Source of the DNA: Candidatus Kuenenia stuttgartensis
Lineage (GTDB): Bacteria; Planctomycetota; Planctomycetia; Planctomycetales; Planctomycetaceae
Length of the DNA stretch: 33,627 bases
NCBI GenBank assembly: GCA_945904015.1
Contig: CAMDPK010000081.1
Span: 1-33,627, forward strand
Direction: 5' to 3'
The notes under the pieces were generated by a model. It worked only from the letters and a program-made list of their open reading frames with translations. It was not told the DNA's origin and did no database searches. Shown piece by piece: positions 17,130-24,933 of the stretch (its first letter is position 1; each line of letters starts with the position of its first letter). Position numbers and translations under genes: made by a program.

Positions 17130-18428
17130 ATGAATCCATTGACGCACGAGGAATTTCGCAAGGCCATTCAGAAGGGCCAAGGCCGAGTGGTTTTGCATTT
17201 GAAGGAGCACGGGAGCGACGGCTTTCGAGACGACATCCTGCATGCCTGCGTTCACAACCTCGTTTACGACGTGCAATGTGAAGACCGCCGCGATGACTGG
17301 CTCATGTCGCTGATTCAACTCACGGGAGAATCCGATTTCTTTCGGGAGCAGATTTTCCAGGCATTGCCAATTGCAGTGGATTGTGGCGACCTTCAGCAGA
17401 TTATCTGCTTGGTTGTACAATTCGCCAGGCACGGCGCAACCGAAGCTCGATTGGCACTCTATTCCCATTTCGACAGCCAAGACTTTCGTGAGTCATGTTT
17501 TGGCGGCAACGAAATCATCGGGCTGGACGGGATCGACGGGTTGGTCCACGTTGCCGAGAAGATCGGCGCGGCTCTCGTCGGCTCCGATGAAGAATGGCTT
17601 TATCGTTCGTTCCTTGACGAAGCGAGTGAACGCGACGGAACCGCCCCGGTGTTGTCTCGACTACGGCAAGAGGCGGAGACCAGTGAAAACATACGTGCCT
17701 TTTTCCAATTGGCGGAGCAAGAGAAAGCCCTCTGGGATGAACCTCGATCAAGCCCACGTCCGAATATTCCAGTGGACACGATTTTGGCCGACATCGAAGT
17801 TGCCAAAGGGGAGTTTCCCGGTACGTACACGACGTTCGGTCGTCGTGCGGAACCAAACGATCTTCAACCAATCTTTGAACGATTACTCGTGGAAGATAGA
17901 AGAGACCAATTGCTCCGCTGCCTTTGGGTTTTCCGGCGGAGAGAACCGCCAGAGTTGCATCAACGACTTTTTGATCTCGCAGAATCTGCTGACGCGCGGC
18001 TTCAGAATGGGGCAATTGCGGCTCTCTCACAAGCGCAGCATCCAAAGATCCGCGACTTGGCGATTCACCTGCTTAACACGAACCCTCGAACGATTACTCG
18101 CGAAGCGATTCGGCTCTTTTGCAAGAATTACTTGGCCGGCGATCACGCGATCATCGAACAGTCGTTGTTTATCCCCGATGCCCCGGAGGAGGCACACGGC
18201 GTGGGCTTCGATCTTGTCGATCTCGCCAAGAAACAGCCGTTGGTCGAGCTGGCACGTTGCATGGAATGGGTCTATGAAAACACCCCGTGTTCCAACTGCC
18301 GCGAATGGGCCTTCAAGGAATTAGTCGCTCGCGATTCCGTGCCGCAACCAATCCTGATGGAAGCGATCTGGGATTGTGGCGAAGAGATACGAGCCTTGGC
18401 TCAAAAGACCGTTGAAGCCAAAACCTGA
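17130..18428 (+). CDS. Unrecognised helical (HEAT-like) protein
   Basis: This protein of 432 residues is one I do not recognise. It has no signal peptide or membrane segment. Much of it is predicted helical, with helix pairs suggestive of HEAT/ARM-like repeats in the second half (LFDLAESADARLQNGAIAAL, QHPKIRDLAIHLLNT, AIRLFCKNYLAGDHAIIEQ, ELARCMEWVYENTPCSNCREWAFKELV). The start ATG 17130 is chosen for GGGAGG immediately upstream; frames from 17085 (TTG) or 17100 (ATG) are possible but lack such a site. It lies 34 bases after the dehydrogenase stop, so the two may share a transcript. A cytoplasmic scaffold role is only a guess from the repeat character. Confidence 0.75.
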   Translation: MNPLTHEEFRKAIQKGQGRVVLHLKEHGSDGFRDDILHACVHNLVYDVQCEDRRDDWLMSLIQLTGESDFFREQIFQALPIAVDCGDLQQIICLVVQFARHGATEARLALYSHFDSQDFRESCFGGNEIIGLDGIDGLVHVAEKIGAALVGSDEEWLYRSFLDEASERDGTAPVLSRLRQEAETSENIRAFFQLAEQEKALWDEPRSSPRPNIPVDTILADIEVAKGEFPGTYTTFGRRAEPNDLQPIFERLLVEDRRDQLLRCLWVFRRREPPELHQRLFDLAESADARLQNGAIAALSQAQHPKIRDLAIHLLNTNPRTITREAIRLFCKNYLAGDHAIIEQSLFIPDAPEEAHGVGFDLVDLAKKQPLVELARCMEWVYENTPCSNCREWAFKELVARDSVPQPILMEAIWDCGEEIRALAQKTVEAKT

Positions 18429-18543
18429 TTCTTGATTTGGTAATGGCGTCAAAGACTTTGTCCGATTGAAGTTGTCGCCATGAAGATCGAGGCGGTATCG
18501 TGTCATCGATCACTTCGATTGGAATGCCTGGAATGAGCCGCCC

Positions 18544-19209
18544 ATGAGCACCGTTTGCTTGGACACTGAAATCCTCACGCTTCCGCCCTCCGGTTGTGGC
18601 CTCGAAGAGTTTCGCCGCTGGGCACTCTCGGATGAGTCGCCCGATCGCGCTCCCGTCTTCTACCTCGCCGGCGAAGTTTGGATCGATATGAGCAAGGAAC
18701 AGATTTTCTCGCATGTGCGGTTGAAGCAAGAGTTCTTTCAAGTGCTCGGCTCATTGGCCAAACAAAAACGGCTCGGAAAGTTTTTCCCGGATGGGATGTT
18801 GCTCTCGAACGAAGACGCCGACGTTTCAGGCAATCCCGACGGAACGTTCGTCACCAATGCGAGCTTTCGCGCCGAGCGCGTGCGACTCGTCGAAGGTGCC
18901 GAGTCTGGCCATGTGGAAATGGAAGGCTCGCCCGACATGGTGCTGGAGGTCGTGAGCGACAGCTCCGTTGAGAAAGACACCGAGGTCTTGAAGGACTTGT
19001 ATTGGAAAGCCGGCATCCGTGAATACTGGCTGGTCGATGCTCGCGGTGAGGGATTGCAATTCGACATTTTCCGCCGAACGAGCCGAGGTTATTCACTGGC
19101 TCCGAAGAACGGTGGTTGGATGAAATCCGCAGTCTTTGGCCACGAATTCCGGCTGACTCGTCGCACCGATGAACTCGGACACCCGGAGTTCACGTTGAAA
19201 GCTCGGTAG
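18544..19209 (+). CDS. Uma2 family (DUF820) PD-(D/E)XK nuclease-like protein
   Basis: This 221-residue protein has the Uma2/DUF820 layout: EEFRRWALSDESPDRAPVFYLAGEVWIDM, FSHVRLKQEFFQVL, then PDGTFV, and the C-terminal core MVLEVVSDSSVEKDTEVLKDLYWKAGIREYWLVDARG. The acidic residue in PDG, the Glu of LEVVS and the Lys of KDLYW or KD are placed as in the PD-(D/E)XK active site of the family. Uma2 proteins are greatly expanded in planctomycetes and cyanobacteria, and their biological role is unknown. It follows a 115-base gap with no clear signal and is convergent with the molybdenum subunit gene, whose stop is 19 bases away. Confidence 0.9.
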   Translation: MSTVCLDTEILTLPPSGCGLEEFRRWALSDESPDRAPVFYLAGEVWIDMSKEQIFSHVRLKQEFFQVLGSLAKQKRLGKFFPDGMLLSNEDADVSGNPDGTFVTNASFRAERVRLVEGAESGHVEMEGSPDMVLEVVSDSSVEKDTEVLKDLYWKAGIREYWLVDARGEGLQFDIFRRTSRGYSLAPKNGGWMKSAVFGHEFRLTRRTDELGHPEFTLKAR

Positions 19210-19228
19210 CCACGAATCGCGCACCAAC

Positions 19229-21505
19229 TCATTTCTTCGCCAGAATCTCTTTTAGCAAATTCGGTGGCGACATCGGCAGCCTCTCCATGCGGACGCCGAC
19301 GGCGTGAGCGATGGCGTTGGCGATGGCGGCTGGGGGCGGGACGATCGGGACTTCGCCGACGCCGCGGACTCCGAAGGGGTGTTCGGGGTCGGGGACTTCG
19401 ACAATGATCGTCTCGATCATCGGGACGTCGTAGCACGTTGGGATGCGGTAATCGAGATAGCTCGCGTTGCGCATCACCCCTTTGTCGTCATAAAAGTATT
19501 CTTCGTTGAGTGCCCAGCCAATGCCTTGCACGACGCCCCCTTGCAGTTGGCCTTCGACGTAGCTGGGGTGAATCGCGGTGCCGCAGTCTTGAGCGATCGT
19601 ATAGCGCAGGATTTGGACTTTGCCGGTGTCGGGATCGACTTCGACATCGACGCAGTGCGTGCCGAACGCTCCGCCCTGATTGGCCTCGGAGGAGAAGCCG
19701 CGGCCGATGACGGGGCCGCCGCAACTGTTGAGCTTCTCGGCAAGTTCTTTGAACGAAATCTTTTTGCCGTCAGAACCGACGAGGCTGGCGGTCGAGGCGT
19801 CGAAAGACACCTTGGAGGGATCGACGTCCCACAACGTGGCAGCGCGGTGGACCATTTGGCGTTGGATGTCGAGTCCCGCTTCGTGGCAAGCGATGCCGGT
19901 CGCGAAGGTGACTCGGCTGCCCCCCGTCACGTCGGTGTAGCCGACGCCATCCGTGTCAGCGACGGTGGGCGCGATATCGGTGGCCGCGAGTCCGAGCGTT
20001 TCGGCAAGCTGCATCGCGAGGCCGGTGCGCGAGCCGCCGATGTCGGTCGAGCCTTCCACCAGCGAGACGCTGCCGTCGCCGTTGACGGTCGCGGTTGCGG
20101 AACTCTTCAAGCCGCAGTTGAACCAGAAGCCGGAGGCGACGCCTCGGCCCACTTTGCCGCCAGACTTCGCAGCGGGCAGCGGCGACGAGTATTGGCTGCT
20201 CTTCTTCAGCGCGTCGCACGTCTCCCACATACCGATGCGCGGAAAGACCGGGCCATCGACTCGGCGAGTCCCTTCCTTCGCGGCGTTCTGCATGCGGATG
20301 TCGAGCGGGTCAATGCCGAGCTTGTCAGCAATCTCATCCAGCACCGTCTCAGCGGCCATCGCGGCGTTGGTCGCGCCGGGTGCGCGATAGGCATTCGTGC
20401 GCGGCTTGTTGACGCAGACGTCATAGCCATCGACTTTCCCGTTGGGTACGTCGTAGCACGCGAAGATGCACATGCAGCCCGGAGCAATCGGCGAACCGGG
20501 AAAGGCTCCCGCTTCGTAGGCGAGATACGCCTCGGCAGCGGTGATTTTTCCTTCCGCATCGGCTCCGATCTTCACCTTGATGTACGAGCCGGGCGTCGGG
20601 CCGGTCGCTTCGAGCACGGAGGCTCGGTCCATGACGAGCTTCACCGGCTTTCCCGACTTCTTCGCCAGCATGGCCGCGACCGGATCGAGGTACACGGAAA
20701 TCTTTCCGCCGAAGCCGCCGCCAATCTCGGTCGGCACGACCTTGATGTTGCCCAGCGGCACGCCGAGCAGCAGAGCACATTGATGTCGCACCGAGAACGT
20801 CCCCTGCGTGCAGCACCAAATCGTGATGCGGCCGTCAGGATTCCAAACGGCCGTCGCCGCATGCGGTTCGATGTAGCCTTGATGCACGGTGGCCGTATTG
20901 AACTCGCGTTCGACGATGACCTTCGCCTTCGCGAAGCCGCCGGCGACATCGCCTTTCTCGAAGTGGAAATGCTTCGCGATGTTGGTTGGCTTGTCGCCCG
21001 TCGTCCCGCCGCCGACTTCCTCGCAACGCACGTCGTCATTGAGCACGACCGCCGACGCCTCCATCGCCTTGCGGACATCGAGCAGCACGGGGAGCGGTTC
21101 GTATTCGATCTCAATCAACTTCACCGCTTCTTCCGCGATGTGAATGTTGTCCGCCGCGATCGCCGCGATCGCGTGTCCTTTGTAGAGCACCTTCTCGCGA
21201 GCCAGCACATTCCGCGTGAGATGCGCCAGATTGACGGCCCCCTCACCGAGTTCCTCAATGCGATTGCCGGGGTCCGGCAAATCCGCCGAGGTCACAATCG
21301 CTCGCACACCCGGCAGCTTCGCGGCCTTCGAGATATCGAGCCGCTTGATCTTCGCGTGAGCATGCGGACTCCGCAGCATCGCCGCGAAGAGCATCCCCTG
21401 AATCTTCGTGTCCGCTCCGTAGCGAGCGCGCCCCGTGACCTTATCGACGCCGTCGTGCCGAACCGGACGAGTACCGATGACTTTGTATTTACTGGCTGTG
21501 GCCAT
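19229..21505 (-). CDS. Xanthine dehydrogenase-family molybdenum-binding subunit
   Basis: This 758-residue large subunit of a molybdenum hydroxylase binds the molybdopterin cofactor and holds the active site. Visible motifs include the N-terminal a/b hammerhead domain (DKVTGRARYGADTKIQGMLFAAMLRSPHAHAKI), GGGFGGK at 262-268, the substrate-side loop NAYRAPGA at 371-378, and the C-terminal GVRGVGE whose Glu718 is the conserved catalytic base. The AYRAPGA loop is not the carbon-monoxide-dehydrogenase form, so an aromatic aldehyde, purine or heterocycle hydroxylase is more likely; the exact substrate cannot be told. It is the last gene of a minus-strand cluster with the FAD and iron-sulfur subunits, separated from them by hicAB. 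A long open frame on the opposite strand is a codon-bias shadow. Confidence 0.93.
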   Translation of the reverse strand: MATASKYKVIGTRPVRHDGVDKVTGRARYGADTKIQGMLFAAMLRSPHAHAKIKRLDISKAAKLPGVRAIVTSADLPDPGNRIEELGEGAVNLAHLTRNVLAREKVLYKGHAIAAIAADNIHIAEEAVKLIEIEYEPLPVLLDVRKAMEASAVVLNDDVRCEEVGGGTTGDKPTNIAKHFHFEKGDVAGGFAKAKVIVEREFNTATVHQGYIEPHAATAVWNPDGRITIWCCTQGTFSVRHQCALLLGVPLGNIKVVPTEIGGGFGGKISVYLDPVAAMLAKKSGKPVKLVMDRASVLEATGPTPGSYIKVKIGADAEGKITAAEAYLAYEAGAFPGSPIAPGCMCIFACYDVPNGKVDGYDVCVNKPRTNAYRAPGATNAAMAAETVLDEIADKLGIDPLDIRMQNAAKEGTRRVDGPVFPRIGMWETCDALKKSSQYSSPLPAAKSGGKVGRGVASGFWFNCGLKSSATATVNGDGSVSLVEGSTDIGGSRTGLAMQLAETLGLAATDIAPTVADTDGVGYTDVTGGSRVTFATGIACHEAGLDIQRQMVHRAATLWDVDPSKVSFDASTASLVGSDGKKISFKELAEKLNSCGGPVIGRGFSSEANQGGAFGTHCVDVEVDPDTGKVQILRYTIAQDCGTAIHPSYVEGQLQGGVVQGIGWALNEEYFYDDKGVMRNASYLDYRIPTCYDVPMIETIIVEVPDPEHPFGVRGVGEVPIVPPPAAIANAIAHAVGVRMERLPMSPPNLLKEILAKK

Positions 21506-21571
21506 GACGAGTATTCCTCTTGAGAGATGCCTGAATTCAATTTGTTTCTGAACGATCTGGTTCCTCGCGCA

Positions 21572-21790
21572 TCAAGTGTGCTGATAAATCAGCGGTCGAT
21601 ATCGCGGTGGTGGAATCGGTTTGCCCGCGATCTTGGCGGATTCGAGCCACGCGGCTTTGGCTTGCAGAGCTTCTCCTAATGCCGTTTCCGGGGTGTCACC
21701 GAATGCGGAGCAGCATTCGAGATCGGGGATGTCGGCGATGTAGCCTTCGTCTTCCTCGCTGTAGAAGACGTTGATGTGGTAGTCCTTCAT
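21572..21790 (-). CDS. hicB: HicB-like antitoxin, type II toxin-antitoxin
   Basis: This 72-residue protein has the HicB (UPF0150) pattern: INVFYSEEDEGYIADIPDLECCSAFGDTPETALGEALQAKAAWLESAKIAGKPIPPP. This is the partially degraded RNase-H-like domain that sequesters HicA. It has no added DNA-binding helix, as in many short HicBs. Its start overlaps the hicA stop by 4 bases (21787-21790), so translation is coupled with the toxin first. The gene lies between the iron-sulfur and molybdenum subunit genes of the hydroxylase, on the same strand. Confidence 0.92.
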   Translation of the reverse strand: MKDYHINVFYSEEDEGYIADIPDLECCSAFGDTPETALGEALQAKAAWLESAKIAGKPIPPPRYRPLIYQHT

Positions 21791-22041
21791 TCGGTTTCTC
21801 CCATCTGAAGATCGTATTGCTCGACCAACTTGAGAAGCTGCCGTATTTGATACGGCTTGGCTTGGCCTTTCACGTTTTGCAGATTGACCAGTTCCGTGAT
21901 TCCCGGATGCTGAAAAATGTGATGGCTGCCATTCACGCGAACCAACTGAAATCCGAAGAGTTCTGCGGCTCGCGTCGCTTCCTCGAAGCGAATGTTACGC
22001 GAGCCGGAAAGGAGTTTGTCCAAGAGCTTGCGGGGATTCAT
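21787..22041 (-). CDS. hicA: HicA-like toxin (mRNA interferase), type II toxin-antitoxin
   Basis: This 84-residue protein has the HicA double-stranded-RNA-binding-like fold: MNPRKLLDKLL at the start, FEEATRAAELFGFQLVRVNGSHHIFQHPG with the catalytic GSHH at 38-41, and a C-terminal helix YQIRQLLKLVEQYDL. HicA cleaves mRNA when freed from HicB. It precedes hicB with a 4-base overlap. It is 56 bases after the iron-sulfur subunit stop, inside the molybdenum hydroxylase gene cluster. Confidence 0.92.
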   Translation of the reverse strand: MNPRKLLDKLLSGSRNIRFEEATRAAELFGFQLVRVNGSHHIFQHPGITELVNLQNVKGQAKPYQIRQLLKLVEQYDLQMGETE

Positions 22042-22097
22042 CGCAGATCTCGGTTTGAGGTTGTCATTTGCAATGTGTGGGCTGCGGGATCTTCACC

Positions 22098-22610
22098 TCA
22101 AGTGCAGGACCGTTCGTGGCAGTTCTTCATGTAGTGGTCTTGCCATTGAGTGGCGGCGTCTTGGACGGCTCGGACGATTTTGTCGTAGCCGGTGCAGCGG
22201 CAGAGATTGCCCGCCAGGTTGAAGCGGATCTCGTCCTCGGTCGGCTTCGGGTTTTGGGACAGGAACCATTCGCTCTGCATGATGAAGCCGGGAGTGCAGA
22301 TGCCGCACTGCAACGCGGCTCCTTCGAGGAACGCCTTTTGGATCGGGTCCAACCCGGCCGCCGTGGCGACGCCTTCGATCGTGCGAACGGTCGCCCCTTC
22401 GGCCTCGACGGCCAGCACGAGGCAGCTATCGACCGGTCGGCCATTCATGATGACCGTGCACGCTCCGCAGTTGCCGTTCGAGCAACCTTCCTTCGTGCCG
22501 GTCAGGTCCATGTTGTCTCGCAAGACTTCGAGCAGCGTCTGTCGCGGCTCGCACAGGAATTCGGTTTGGTTGCCGTTGAGAGTGGTCGTGACGATTCGTT
22601 TCTTGGCCAT
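22098..22610 (-). CDS. (2Fe-2S)-binding subunit of molybdenum hydroxylase
   Basis: This 170-residue small subunit carries both clusters. The plant-ferredoxin-type ligands are Cys43, 48, 51 and 63 (EGCSNGNCGACTV, DSC). The helical-domain ligands are Cys102, 105, 137 and 139 (QCGICTPGF, GNLCRCTGY). It passes electrons from the molybdenum site to the FAD subunit. ATG 22610 is chosen because GGAG lies 7 bases upstream; ATG 22616 is too close to it, and the frame beyond runs into the palindrome at 22653-22715. The last residues (KNCHERSCT) are unlike the family and may be a drifted tail. Confidence 0.94.
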   Translation of the reverse strand: MAKKRIVTTTLNGNQTEFLCEPRQTLLEVLRDNMDLTGTKEGCSNGNCGACTVIMNGRPVDSCLVLAVEAEGATVRTIEGVATAAGLDPIQKAFLEGAALQCGICTPGFIMQSEWFLSQNPKPTEDEIRFNLAGNLCRCTGYDKIVRAVQDAATQWQDHYMKNCHERSCT

Positions 22611-22652
22611 ATTCATTCTCCGCGAACAGAATGGTTTGATTTGTTGATGAAT

Positions 22653-22715
22653 CCTTCGCGGCTTCGCGCCTTCGTGTGAAATCATTTCTCACGCGAAGGC
22701 GCGAAGCCGCGAAGG
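22653..22715. repeat. 27-bp inverted repeat between FAD and 2Fe-2S subunit genes
   Basis: Arms 22653-22679 (beginning ccttcgcggcttcgcgcctt) and 22689-22715 pair over 27 bases with one mismatch, around a 9-base loop. It occupies more than half of the 116-base gap between the two hydroxylase subunit genes and would fold in their shared transcript. Its sequence differs from the other repeat families in the window. Confidence 0.9.
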
Positions 22716-22726
22716 GAAACCAGAGA

Positions 22727-23623
22727 TCAATGTCCGACTTTGCAATCGACGTGTTCGCCGCGAGCACGCGCGACGGCGGCTTTGAGGACTCGTTCCGTCA
22801 GCACGCCGGTGATGTGCAGACGAAATTCTTTGGTGCCGCGCATGTCGTCGATCGGGACCGCAATCGCGCGAGCGGCAGCAGCAGCTTTCGCGATGACTTC
22901 GTCGTTGATCAGTTGACCGGCGAGTGCATCGCCGACGGCTTTCGCGAAGAGCGGGGCCGGAGCGACAGCTCCCAGCGCGATGCGGGCGGAGACGAACTTG
23001 TCTTTCGCGTCATTGAGAACGACTGAAGCTCCGACGCCGACGACGGCGATGTCCATTTCGTTGCGCGGGATGAAGCGGCGGTAGTGCGAGCCGCTGTTGG
23101 CCGCTCGAGCGGGAAATTTTAGTTCGACGAGCAACTCGCCCGGCTGCAAAACATTCTTGCCGGGGCCGGTGCAGAAATCTTCGACGGCGACCGTGCGAGT
23201 TCCCTTCGGTCCCGCGATAACGGCAACCGCTCCGAGCACGATCAGCGACGGCGTCGAATCGGCGGCCGGGCCGGAGTTGCACAAGTTGCCGCCGACGGAG
23301 GCTCGGCTTTGAATCTGCACGCCGCCGATGATGCGGCAACTGTCGGCCAGAGCGGCGTAATCCGACACGATGCCGCAGTGCCCGTAAACCTGATAGCACG
23401 GCACGGCCGCTCCGAGTCGCAGGCCCGTCGCGCCGTGTTCCAGCACGTTGAGTTCGGCGATCTTTTTGACGTCGATCAGCACGTCGGGAGTCAGTCGGCC
23501 AACTCGAACTTGGTCAATGAGGTCGGTTCCGCCGGCCAAGCAGCGGGCCGAGCCATTGTGTTTAGCCACCAGCTCAATCGCGGCGGCGAGGGTCGTGGGG
23601 GCTTCGTACTCAAAGTCGCGCAT
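22727..23623 (-). CDS. FAD-binding subunit of molybdenum hydroxylase (CoxM/XdhB family)
   Basis: This 298-residue protein opens MRDFEYEAPTTLAAAIELVAKHNGSARCLAGGTDLIDQVRVG, the first FAD pyrophosphate loop. Further motifs are QIQSRASVGGNLCNSGPAADSTPSLIVLGA (second FAD loop, flavin contact), FCTGPGKNVLQPGELLVELKFP, and a C-terminal CO-dehydrogenase flavoprotein domain ending VLKAAVARARGEHVDC. It takes electrons from the iron-sulfur subunit. ATG 23623 is the family start; the frame beyond to 24049 is a shadow of the divergent gene. It is the first gene of the minus-strand cluster, and its promoter should lie in the 142 bases before the hydrolase gene. Confidence 0.93.
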   Translation of the reverse strand: MRDFEYEAPTTLAAAIELVAKHNGSARCLAGGTDLIDQVRVGRLTPDVLIDVKKIAELNVLEHGATGLRLGAAVPCYQVYGHCGIVSDYAALADSCRIIGGVQIQSRASVGGNLCNSGPAADSTPSLIVLGAVAVIAGPKGTRTVAVEDFCTGPGKNVLQPGELLVELKFPARAANSGSHYRRFIPRNEMDIAVVGVGASVVLNDAKDKFVSARIALGAVAPAPLFAKAVGDALAGQLINDEVIAKAAAAARAIAVPIDDMRGTKEFRLHITGVLTERVLKAAVARARGEHVDCKVGH

Positions 23624-23765
23624 CGGGGGTGCCTTTCCAAAATGACTGACGGCGAAGCGAACGGGGCTTAGAGTATCGCCCAACGCGCAGACGGCAAGGC
23701 AGCGAAAGTCGATCAGAGCAGCGCCGTAACGCCGAGTCCCAAAACTTGCTGAATGGAGAACGCCG

Positions 23766-24860
23766 ATGACAAAAAAATGGTTCGTGATCGCGATTGTTTT
23801 GGCGAGCGTGTGGAATGGCTCGGTCCGCGGAGCCGATGTGCCGTGGCTCTTGGAAGTCACCAAAGTTCCGGCCAACCCACCGCGTGAGGGGATCGATAGA
23901 CTGACTCCGCTGCTCTTGGATGGGACCGGCCGGGCCATCACGACTCGTGAAGCTTGGGAACGGCAACGGAAGAAAGTCAGCGAAGTCTGGCGGAAGTTTC
24001 TCGGCCCGATGCCGGAGCCTCGGCCGGCGGTGAAGTTGGATGTGCTCAAGACGGAGTCGCTGGACGGGATTCAGCGAACCTTGGTCCGGTACGAAGGAGA
24101 GCCGGGCTTATTTGTGGAGGGTTACTTGCTGAAGCCCCTCGCCAACAACAACGAGACGAAGCCGCGTCCGGGCATCGTTGCGTTGCATCAGACGACGAAT
24201 GCCAGCATCGACGAAGTAGCTGGCGTGAGCGGGCCGGAGTCGATGCAGATTGGGTTGAAGCTGGCGAAGCGCGGGTTCATCGTCTTCTGCCCGCGCTGTT
24301 TCTTGTGGCAGAGCGTGAAGGACTACAACGACGCGGTGGCCAAGCATCGCGAGCGGCATCCAAACTCGCTCGGAATGGCGAAGATGTTGTACGACGCGGT
24401 GCGCGGCGTCGATGTTTTGGTCTCGCTGCCGGAGGTGGACGCGAAGCGAATTGGCGCGGTCGGGCATTCGCTGGGTGCGAAGGAAGCGTTGTATCTCGCA
24501 GCGTTCGATGAGCGGATCAAAGTGGCGGTGGCGAGCGAAGGGGGGACCGGGTTTCGATCCACGAATTGGGACGCGCCGTGGTATCTCGGCCCGGCGATTC
24601 GCGACGAAAACTTTTCGTTGAATCATCATCAACTGCTGGCGTTGATCGCGCCGCGGCCATTCTTGATCCTCGGTGGCGAATCGGGGGGCGGTGCTGCGGA
24701 CGGTGATCGAAGCTGGCCGCTGCTTCAGGAAGCGCTGCCCGTGTGGCGGTTGTATGGCGAGCCGACTCGGCTGGGATTACTCAATCATCGGCAGGGGCAT
24801 TCGATCTCGTCGGAGTCGTTCTCGAAGATTGCCGAATGGCTGGAGACGTATTTGCGCTGA
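23766..24860 (+). CDS. Secreted alpha/beta hydrolase (dienelactone hydrolase/acetyl esterase-like)
   Basis: This 364-residue protein has a signal peptide (KKWFVIAIVLASVWNGSVRGAD). The alpha/beta hydrolase core has RPGIVALHQTTN as the first strand, the nucleophile elbow GHSLG with Ser235, LLALIAPRPFLILGG before the acid residue (Asp312 or Asp314), and His345 in HRQGHSIS. This layout is common among planctomycete secreted esterases related to acetyl xylan esterase and prolyl oligopeptidase. The natural substrate is unknown. ATG 23766 has TGGAG 8 bases upstream. It is divergent from the hydroxylase cluster. Confidence 0.9.
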   Translation: MTKKWFVIAIVLASVWNGSVRGADVPWLLEVTKVPANPPREGIDRLTPLLLDGTGRAITTREAWERQRKKVSEVWRKFLGPMPEPRPAVKLDVLKTESLDGIQRTLVRYEGEPGLFVEGYLLKPLANNNETKPRPGIVALHQTTNASIDEVAGVSGPESMQIGLKLAKRGFIVFCPRCFLWQSVKDYNDAVAKHRERHPNSLGMAKMLYDAVRGVDVLVSLPEVDAKRIGAVGHSLGAKEALYLAAFDERIKVAVASEGGTGFRSTNWDAPWYLGPAIRDENFSLNHHQLLALIAPRPFLILGGESGGGAADGDRSWPLLQEALPVWRLYGEPTRLGLLNHRQGHSISSESFSKIAEWLETYLR

Positions 24861-24881
24861 AGGTCGACAACCAACGAAAGA

Positions 24882-24908
24882 AGCCCGGTCGTTCGGAGCG
24901 ACCGGGCT
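24882..24908. terminator. Hairpin between convergent genes
   Basis: agcccggtcg (24882-24891) pairs perfectly with cgaccgggct (24899-24908), loop of 7. It sits in the 73-base gap between the convergent hydrolase and Gly/Tyr-rich genes, where a bidirectional terminator is expected. On the minus strand the hairpin is followed by a few Ts (ctttcgttggttg); on the plus strand there is no T-run. Confidence 0.7.
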
Positions 24909-24933
24909 GTCGTGGCATTGAGGGATTTCAGCG

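Noticed and set aside
21140..21175. Repeated gccgcgatcgcc motif near the start of the molybdenum subunit gene
   Set aside because: It is explained by an Ala/Ile-rich coding stretch (AIAAIAA) with normal codon use.
19304..21523. 739-codon open frame on the plus strand opposite the molybdenum subunit gene
   Set aside because: It mirrors the codon bias of the real gene on the other strand, has no recognisable domain and no ribosome binding site, and the minus-strand frame has all hydroxylase motifs.
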